Assembly (NCBI RefSeq): GCF_010015445.1 | Contig: NC_053114.1 | Span: 25,811,579 to 25,875,578 of the forward strand | Direction of reading: 5' to 3' | Length of the DNA: 64,000 bases | DNA from: Perca fluviatilis | Lineage: Eukaryota > Chordata > Actinopteri > Perciformes > Percidae | Shown: positions 57,801 to 64,000 of the stretch, piece after piece | Layout of the letters: every line of letters begins with the position of its first letter | Numbering within the stretch: position 1 is the first letter of the stretch | Notes under the pieces: model-generated | What the model saw: the letters and a program-made list of their open reading frames with translations, nothing else | Told to the model about the DNA's origin: nothing | Databases searched by the model: none | Position numbers and translations under genes: made by a program

Positions 57801-60800
57801 AGTTCTGTGTGCTTATCTTAAATCTCAGTTTAAGACGTGGATGCACGACCACACTTTTGTGTCATCCCAACTAGTTTAGAAGCCAAAAGGTCCATTATGA
57901 TGCTGTCAAACCATATCAAACACAAAATGTTATTCAAAGCAGCAGAGTAGTTTTTATGTCATGAAACCTGTCTGGAGGGGATATTTGAGCCCTTTTAAAA
58001 TTGTTGCATATAAAAAACAGCATTTTATGATGATGGCTGACCCTTAAAAGAATGCGCTTTGCCCTAGAAATGAGTTAATTTATGGCAATGCTTTGGCCAT
58101 TCTGCAACCTGTATCCAGATAAAAAATTAAGAATTCATTGCAACAGTTTTACAAAATTTTCTCTTTTGTCTTTAAGGCAAACATCTGCGCTGCAGTAACG
58201 CAAATGAGGTGAAATCAGTCTTCCTGCCTCTCGGTGACAAGAACAACAATTACAGTTTGTCTGTTGTAGTGACTGTGAAAAATGAATATGAGAAAGCCAC
58301 CACAACTGTCTCCACTCAGGTTTGTCAGCGACAAGTAAACACAGATTTAAATTGAGAGAGATTTGTTTTCACAGCCGGTACACAGAAACATACAGATATA
58401 CAGATAGCAACATACAGATATACACAGTACACACACATCTTCTGTGTCAAGAAGGAGGATTACAGAAACAGGTTCTCCATGTTAAAAGTTTTTTGAATAA
58501 TTCAGAGTGACTGTGTTTGTGTTCCTCAAGGTACGAAAAAGCAGCTCCAGTACAACTGTGGAGGCTCTCCAATCTGCAGTGGAGGATACTGTGAGTCAGT
58601 TAGAGCAGCAGGGTCTTCTCTCTGGTGAGACACTCGGACAAATGTTTACTTCAGTTTCTGATATGCTGAATACCGAAGACAGCCAAGATCAGAAGGATGC
58701 AAGGACGAAGGTAACAGAATGCCGGCAATGTTTAAATTTCAGTAATATATTGCTGTCATATTTGTGAGGTTTACATCTGTGGCCGAGGGGAGGACCCCGT
58801 GATGTTAATCAGCACTTCCGCCTTTTTCAGCTCAGAAAGCAAATGCTGACCAAAATGACCACAATTCTGCTGGACTCACCCAGCAACACAACTCAGGAAG
58901 TGCAAGTGACGGCCAGAGCTGTGGCCGGACTCACCCAGCGCCCTGACGAGCTCAGTCTGGCTGCTCAAGTACAGTACAGTAGATCAGTAGAGCAGTATCA
59001 AAAAAATTGCAAGTCACATTTAAAAAGAATCTACAAGGAAAGAAAATGCAGTAGAGACAGCCCTTTGTCTTCAACCATTGTAAGTGTAGGGTTAAGTCTG
59101 AATTAATATTACAAAACAACAAATGAAGAAGGAAAGAAAATCTTGTGCAACAACTTTTGAGTATGGACTCTCTGTTTCCTGTTCAGGATGCAGGACAGTT
59201 AATTTTTGCACTCTGTGAAATATGTAGCAACATGCAGACCAGGTTATTTAAAAGTTATTTGAATTTTCTTTAACTGCCTTTCCCAACCTGAGTGAACTGA
59301 GAAGCAAATAATTTTTTTTAGAAAAATCAGTTCATTGATAACATGTCTTTTATACATATATAATGTAATACATGTTGATCAGCTCTTTTGAAAGTTGGAC
59401 ACAGATCATTTGTTGTTGCATTTCCTCTCCAGGAAGAAGCGGGTTCATTGTTAGTAGACCTCAGCTCCTCCCTCAACACTATCAGTGTTAATCAGGATGA
59501 CGGAGATGACGGAGAGGTCGTGCAAGCAGCTACACCAATAGTAGAAGCAGCCAGTAATATTTTGAATGCTTCATCAAATGTAAGAAAAAAAGCTATCACT
59601 GATATTGCTAAATATCTGTTTTTCCAGTTACCAAACAACGTATAATATGTTTTCCTCAGGAAAAAGTCTCAGATTTTCTTCTTACTGGAATAAGCAATGT
59701 TCAAAGTGCTTTGCTGAATAATAAAAAGCTGGATGGAGACCCTGCCATCATTGATTCTGGTCAGATCAGTGTGTATGTCAACAGGTAAGAGATGACTGGC
59801 AGGGGCTAGAGCATGTTCTTAAGAAAAAACTAGGGTTTTCTGAAATGACGAAGATAATTCTGATTCCTTTAGAGTGTCTCCAGAAAAGATGCAAATGCAG
59901 GATATAAATGTCCAGAAAAACAGCTCCTCCAGATTTTCCTTCCCCTCACTGCCGGCTCATATTGTCTCTCCAGAGGATCCAGTGGATGTCAGAGTAAGTG
60001 TGTGTCGTGTGCAAATGCTTATACAGCCGATGTGTGTCATCATATTATGTTTATGGCCCTTTGTAGTTGTAGAAGTCTGCACTGATGTGGACAGTATAAG
60101 GTATGCATTTCCTTATTGTTGAACATCCTCATAAATAATGATGTTCTTATTTGGATCAGTTACATTTCTGCCTCCTTACCTTAAATGTTTGCACTTTCTG
60201 GGGTCAATACATGTAATTTTGAGAAAGTTAAATAAAATAAGGAGGAGAGAAGGACTGTATCTCAAAACATTAATTATATCTGATATCACTGACAACTATG
60301 GACCCAATAGAAAAAGACTATTGTTTGTAAAAATGTGTAGATAATGGCCATATCAAATCAGGTTGGGTCTGCTTTCTTTAAAGTAATCTGAGTCACAGTT
60401 TTGCACAATTTGTTTTATATACATATACATACAGTGTATTTCTACCGCCTTTCTAGATGATGAGTTTTGAGAAGAACCCGTATTCTTGGAAGGAGGAAAA
60501 CATCACAGGAACTGTAGGATCTGTCTCTCTCACCAGAGTGAACGGCACTGTCATTACTGTAGAGAACTTACCTGACGAAATTGAGGTAATATTTGTTTTA
60601 AAGATCCCATGGCATGAAAATGTCACTTTATGAGGTTTTTTAACATTAATATGCATTCCCCCAGCCTGCCTATGGTCCCCCAGTGGCTCGGTGTAAACCG
60701 AGCCCTGGGTATCCTGCTCTGCCTTTGAGAAAATGAAAGCTGAGATGGGCCGATCTGGAATCTTACTCCTTATGAGGTCATAGGTTACCTCAGGTTACCT

Positions 60801-63800
60801 CCCCTTTCTCTGCTTTGCCCGCCCAGAGAATTTGGCCCACCCATGAGAGAGAGACATCATGGCTTTCAAACGAGTGGCAGTTGGTCCCCTTTCCTCAATA
60901 GCTACAGACAGAAATGGCACATACTAAGGAAAGTTCATTGTGGGACTGGCTCTAGTGGCTGTAATTCTGCACCAAGGCTGAATTTCTGGAGAGAGACTTC
61001 AGATACAGTATTAGGGGACCACTGAGGTCTATATAAAAGCATCCAAAGAGCACCATTTCATGGGACCTTTAAAAGGCACTTTTAGTTACTTTACTTTGAA
61101 AACATTAGTAGCTTGTTCAGACTAATGTGTCTTCTGGGTTTTCAGATCCTCCTACCGAGGCATGATGTTGGGCAGGAGAACAGCACAGTCCTGGACCTGG
61201 CCAATTTCAGCACATTAATAATTGACATTCCCTCGCCGGATGTAACACTGGTGCTGAAAATGGAGCCGTCTGAAAACATCTCCTTCATGCTATTCCTGGG
61301 ATGTAAAGATTATCCAAATGATGGCAATTATGTAGCCAAGACTCAGATCCCTCTAGAGAATGCCAAAGAAGGTAAAATTAAAACGACCATATTTCCTTTT
61401 TGCATAATACATAATATATCTGAAATTGACATGTAAAGTATATTCACTGACATCATGATAAAAGAGTATGTTAGATACACACATGTAAGCCTCCATGTGT
61501 GTGTTTTTGTATATGAATATGTCAACACAGAGGAAAAATACACCTGGGTGCTGAGTCCCAAAGATAGAACAGGAGAAGTTGGAGAGCACTACCTTGTCAT
61601 GAAGCCCATTGTTGAGCCAGGCGTCAAATCCATCAATGCCACTGTCACTGTAATTTCCATTGCTGCCCAGTGCAAATACTGGAATGAAACAGAGTCTTCT
61701 TGGAGTGAAGATGGCTGCAGGGTGAGTAAAAAACCAACAACACACATCCACAGTGGTTGCATCAATACATCCTTGAAAAGTGAGCTGTCACATTTGACTG
61801 GCTGTTTTTCTTTTTCTTTTTTTTTTACAGGTCGGTCCGCTCACCACGCCTCTGGTCACCCAGTGCCTCTGTAACCACTTAACTTTCTTTGGCAGCTCTT
61901 TCTTTGTCATGCCAAACTTGGTGGATGTGTCACGCACTGCAGAACTTTTTGCTACATTTACTAACAATCCCGTGGTGGTGTGTTTTGTGGGGGCCATCTT
62001 TGCTGCTTATCTGCTGGTGGTTGTGTGGGCACGCAGGAAAGACATCCAGGACTCAGCCAAGGTAATTCTCAGTAAAGACTTGCACCACTTTATGTTGATG
62101 ATTTGAAATGCCAGACCAAATTGGGAAGTCTAATTCAGACGTTGCTCTTCACACATATTATATGAAATCCTTAAAGAGTCAGTACCACAGCAGAAAACCC
62201 CCTTCAAAACTCTGCATTTGAGATGTCACTGTACTGTGTAAACTGCAGCATCCCTGTTCATGTTCAAATACTCATGTAAAGTACCAGTACTTTTATTAAA
62301 TACCTGCTCTGACCTACTACAAAATGCACTCACATCAAAATACTAAAATATTTAAGCAGTCTATGATTTAAATGCCTTTCATTGCTTCATGTATCTTATA
62401 TTTGACATTAAGTTGTATAGCATTCACTTTACGTCATTGAATTTACCTTTTTAAAAATGTGTCTTTGCATTCACTTGTAGGTCAAGATAACAATGCTTGA
62501 GGATAATGACCGCTTGGCTGAGTATCGTTATATGCTGAACATCAGCACAGGGCATCGGCATGGTGCATCCACATCCTCTCAGGTCAGTAATGCCTGTTAA
62601 AGCTCAGAGGAGACTCACAGAAACAAAACCCGTCTGCTGCTTCTGTTGGACAACATTTATGATGCCTACAACTCTGGGCATCTTGATTGACCTTTTTTGG
62701 TTTTAGGTGACGATAATCCTGCTGGGCACGGAGGGAGAAAGTGAGCCCCACCACCTGACGGACCCTGAGAAGCCAGTGTTTGAGAGGGGTGGGGTGGACA
62801 TGTTCCTGCTGACCACACACTTTTCGCTTGGAGATCTGCAGAGTATCAGGCTGTGGCACGACAACTCGGGAGCACACCCTGCATGGTACGGGTTAGAGGG
62901 CAGGACGTGGTGATGTGACACCAAAGACGATTAAATCATGAAGGTAGTTTGTACTGTTGCTATAAGCACACAAGATAACTATTGATGTTACATGCAGGTA
63001 CGTCAACAAAGTAATGGTGCAGGATCTGGAAAGTGGTCAGAAATGGCACTTCCTGTGTAACTCCTGGCTGGCTGTTGATGTGGGAGAGTGCTCTCTGGAC
63101 AAGGTCTTCCCAGTAGCCACAGAGATGGATTTGAAAAGGTTTAGGTAAGACCGGCCATGGATCTGGTACATTAACAAGGAATCTGTAATTTATTATTTCT
63201 GAGCAATATTTCGTTTTTTTCCCCCCAATACTTCTTTCTAGTAACCTGTTCTTCATGAAGACAGCCAAGGATTTCCGGGACGGCCACATCTGGTTCTCTG
63301 TCATTAGTCGGCCTCCCTGCAGCACGTTCACACGTGTGCAGCGAGTGTCGTGCTGTTTTTCCCTGCTGCTGTGCACCATGCTGACCAGCATCATGTTTTG
63401 GGGCATCCCCACTGACCCCTCTGAGCAGACTATGGACCTGGGTAGGTAACAAACTTCAAAGCTTCAAAGCTTTCAAGACTCTAAATTACATCATTAAGAT
63501 GTAAAATTCGAATTATTTTACTATAGAATAGAATACTTTCAGATTTGTTCAAATCCAACTCTAATTCCCCCCATACAGAGATACAAAATATGTGATTATC
63601 CCTAGTGTTCAGCACTAGCCTGCTTTCTGTAATATCATGCAAACAAGAAAAAGTATTTGTAACAGGTTTTTACATTGAACTTTTGCATAGAGTATAACTG
63701 GGACAAGAGTGCTGAGGGTTTATGGATAGATGAGTATCCAAAATAATACAAATAAGGTCTGACTAAAAGAGTAACTTCACATCCATTTAAACTTCACTCT

Positions 63801-64000
63801 AAACACTTTGCTCTAAAATACTTTGCAGGTCACATCGAGTTCACCTGGCAACAGGTTATGATTGGCCTTCAAAGTTCAATCATCATGTTTCCCATCAATC
63901 TCCTTATCGTGAGTATCTTCAGAAACACTCGTCCCCGAGAGAGGGGGGCCAAAACGGACACGTCTAAACAAGGAAAGACTGGTCGAGTTTCTCCCTCACA
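52272..64000 (+). CDS. pkd1l2: PKD1L2-type polycystin-1-like protein, N-terminal 1643 residues (28 exons seen; continues past right edge)
   Basis: Exons: 52272-52587, 53265-53396, 53485-53673, 54362-54472, 54599-54746, 54883-55112, 55204-55614, 55705-55862, 55961-56099, 56422-56620, 56736-56847, 56934-57075, 57260-57472, 58177-58319, 58531-58710, 58831-58968, 59433-59579, 59660-59784, 59873-59993, 60457-60585, 61146-61371, 61531-61721, 61831-62061, 62481-62582, 62707-62885, 62998-63144, 63242-63441, 63829-64000. All are GT-AG and phase-consistent (4931 nt). Domains: signal peptide ~1-20, C-type lectin ~28-149, SUEL lectin ~157-249, PKD/REJ region ~250-1100, GAIN/GPS with cleavage site HL-T at 1317/1318, helix 1 ~1347-1366, PLAT ~1390-1515, helices 2 and 3 ~1557-1575 and ~1594-1614. 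Lectin plus SUEL points to PKD1L2 rather than PKD1L3. Family role: adhesion-GPCR-like partner of PKD2-type channels. Which fish paralogue (a or b) is unresolved. Confidence 0.9.
53485..54472 (+). other. PKD1L2 SUEL-type (galactose-binding) lectin domain (exons 3-4)
   Basis: Exon 3 reads CDGQNATLQCGSGQVIEIDD and SFYGRKTIHYC; exon 4 reads CHGRQACQAPVDLSSFGEPC then GSYMSVEYSC. The cysteine pattern and the ACQAPV...FGEPC core are those of SUEL/latrophilin lectin domains. The presence of this domain separates PKD1L2 from PKD1L3. Confidence 0.88.
54771..54819. repeat. (GATA)n microsatellite in PKD1L2 intron 5
   Basis: About twelve GATA units inside an intron of only 136 nt (54747-54882), starting 24 nt after the donor. 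Confidence 0.95.
57473..58176. other. PKD1L2 intron 13
   Basis: 0.7 kb of AT-rich intron with no recognisable repeat or RNA gene. Confidence 0.6.
60602..61068. mobile_element. TTAA-bounded MITE (467 bp) in PKD1L2 intron 20
   Basis: TTAA at 60598-60601 and 61069-61072. The ends AGATCCCATGGCATGAAA and the inverse of TTTCATGGGACCT are complementary over most of about 16 bp. Internal blocks (GGTATCCTGCTCTGCCTTTG, AGATACAGTATTAGGGGACC) are those of an abundant fish repeat. No ORF. It fills most of the intron between exons 20 and 21. Confidence 0.75.
61531..62061 (+). other. PKD1L2 GPS motif and first transmembrane helix (exons 22-23)
   Basis: The classical GPS pattern is complete: CKYWNETESSWSEDGC in exon 22, then CLCNHLTFF in exon 23, with autoproteolysis expected between Leu1317 and Thr1318. 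After the tethered segment comes a helix NPVVVCFVGAIFAAYLLVVV and a positive cytoplasmic anchor ARRK. Confidence 0.93.
62481..63441 (+). other. PKD1L2 PLAT/LH2 domain and second helix (exons 24-27)
   Basis: The cytosolic beta-sandwich reads YRYMLNISTGHRHGAS, VTIILLGTEGES, FLLTTHFSLGDLQSIRLWHD, WYVNKVMVQDLESGQKWHFL and CNSWLAVDVGE. This is a full PLAT domain, which binds lipid in polycystins and lipoxygenases. Exon 27 ends with a Cys- and Leu-rich helix (SCCFSLLLCTMLTSIMFW). Confidence 0.9.

Overview
The window is a stretch of teleost nuclear genome, most probably a percomorph. The genes are split into many GT-AG introns, microsatellites are common, and the dispersed repeats (Tc1, Tx1-type L1, hAT relics, TTAA-bounded MITEs, clusters of the GCTAACGTTAGC palindrome) are of kinds familiar from spiny-rayed fish. 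The species cannot be named from the sequence alone. All exon coordinates were read by eye from splice sites, reading phase and family similarity.

Layout, left to right. (1) 258-22826, minus: USP47, a ubiquitin-specific protease. The coding sequence is complete, 28 exons and 1364 aa; introns 1, 2, 7, 10, 17 and 25 hold transposon debris. (2) 22.8-28.1 kb: intergenic, with hAT-like relics, a three-copy dispersed repeat (third copy in USP47 intron 2) and a decayed L1/Tx1-type LINE 3' end. (3) 28128-30074, minus: CLEC3A, a secreted C-type lectin of 3 exons and 198 aa. (4) 30.1-33.3 kb: LINE and hAT fragments and the likely VAT1L 3' UTR. (5) 33316-45114, minus: VAT1L, a zinc-free MDR oxidoreductase of 9 exons and 413 aa. 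Intron 7 carries a Tc1 element whose transposase has two small deletions; intron 5 carries a TTAA-bounded MITE. (6) 45904-48963: a roughly 3.06-kb element whose long inverted termini are tandem arrays of a ~150-bp unit rich in AAGATGGCGGCC. It encloses one interrupted ORF with two CX2C...HX3C modules. (7) 49823-50719, minus: BOLA3, a mitochondrial Fe-S cluster factor of 4 exons and 113 aa. (8) 52272 to the right edge, plus: the 5' two-thirds of a polycystin-1-like gene (PKD1L2 type): C-type lectin, SUEL lectin, PKD/REJ, GAIN/GPS, first membrane helix, PLAT, then helices 2 and 3, where the window ends.

VAT1L, CLEC3A and PKD1L2 all lie on human 16q23, so most of the window is a rearranged piece of that block with USP47 and BOLA3 alongside. 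The five genes are functionally unrelated and share no operon-like logic; BOLA3 and PKD1L2 are head to head, 1.55 kb apart. The least explained object is the 45.9-49.0 kb element. Other items worth checking are a (TG)n tract six bases from the acceptor of USP47 exon 24, and an 1.76-kb TTAA-bounded foldback-like element in USP47 intron 1.
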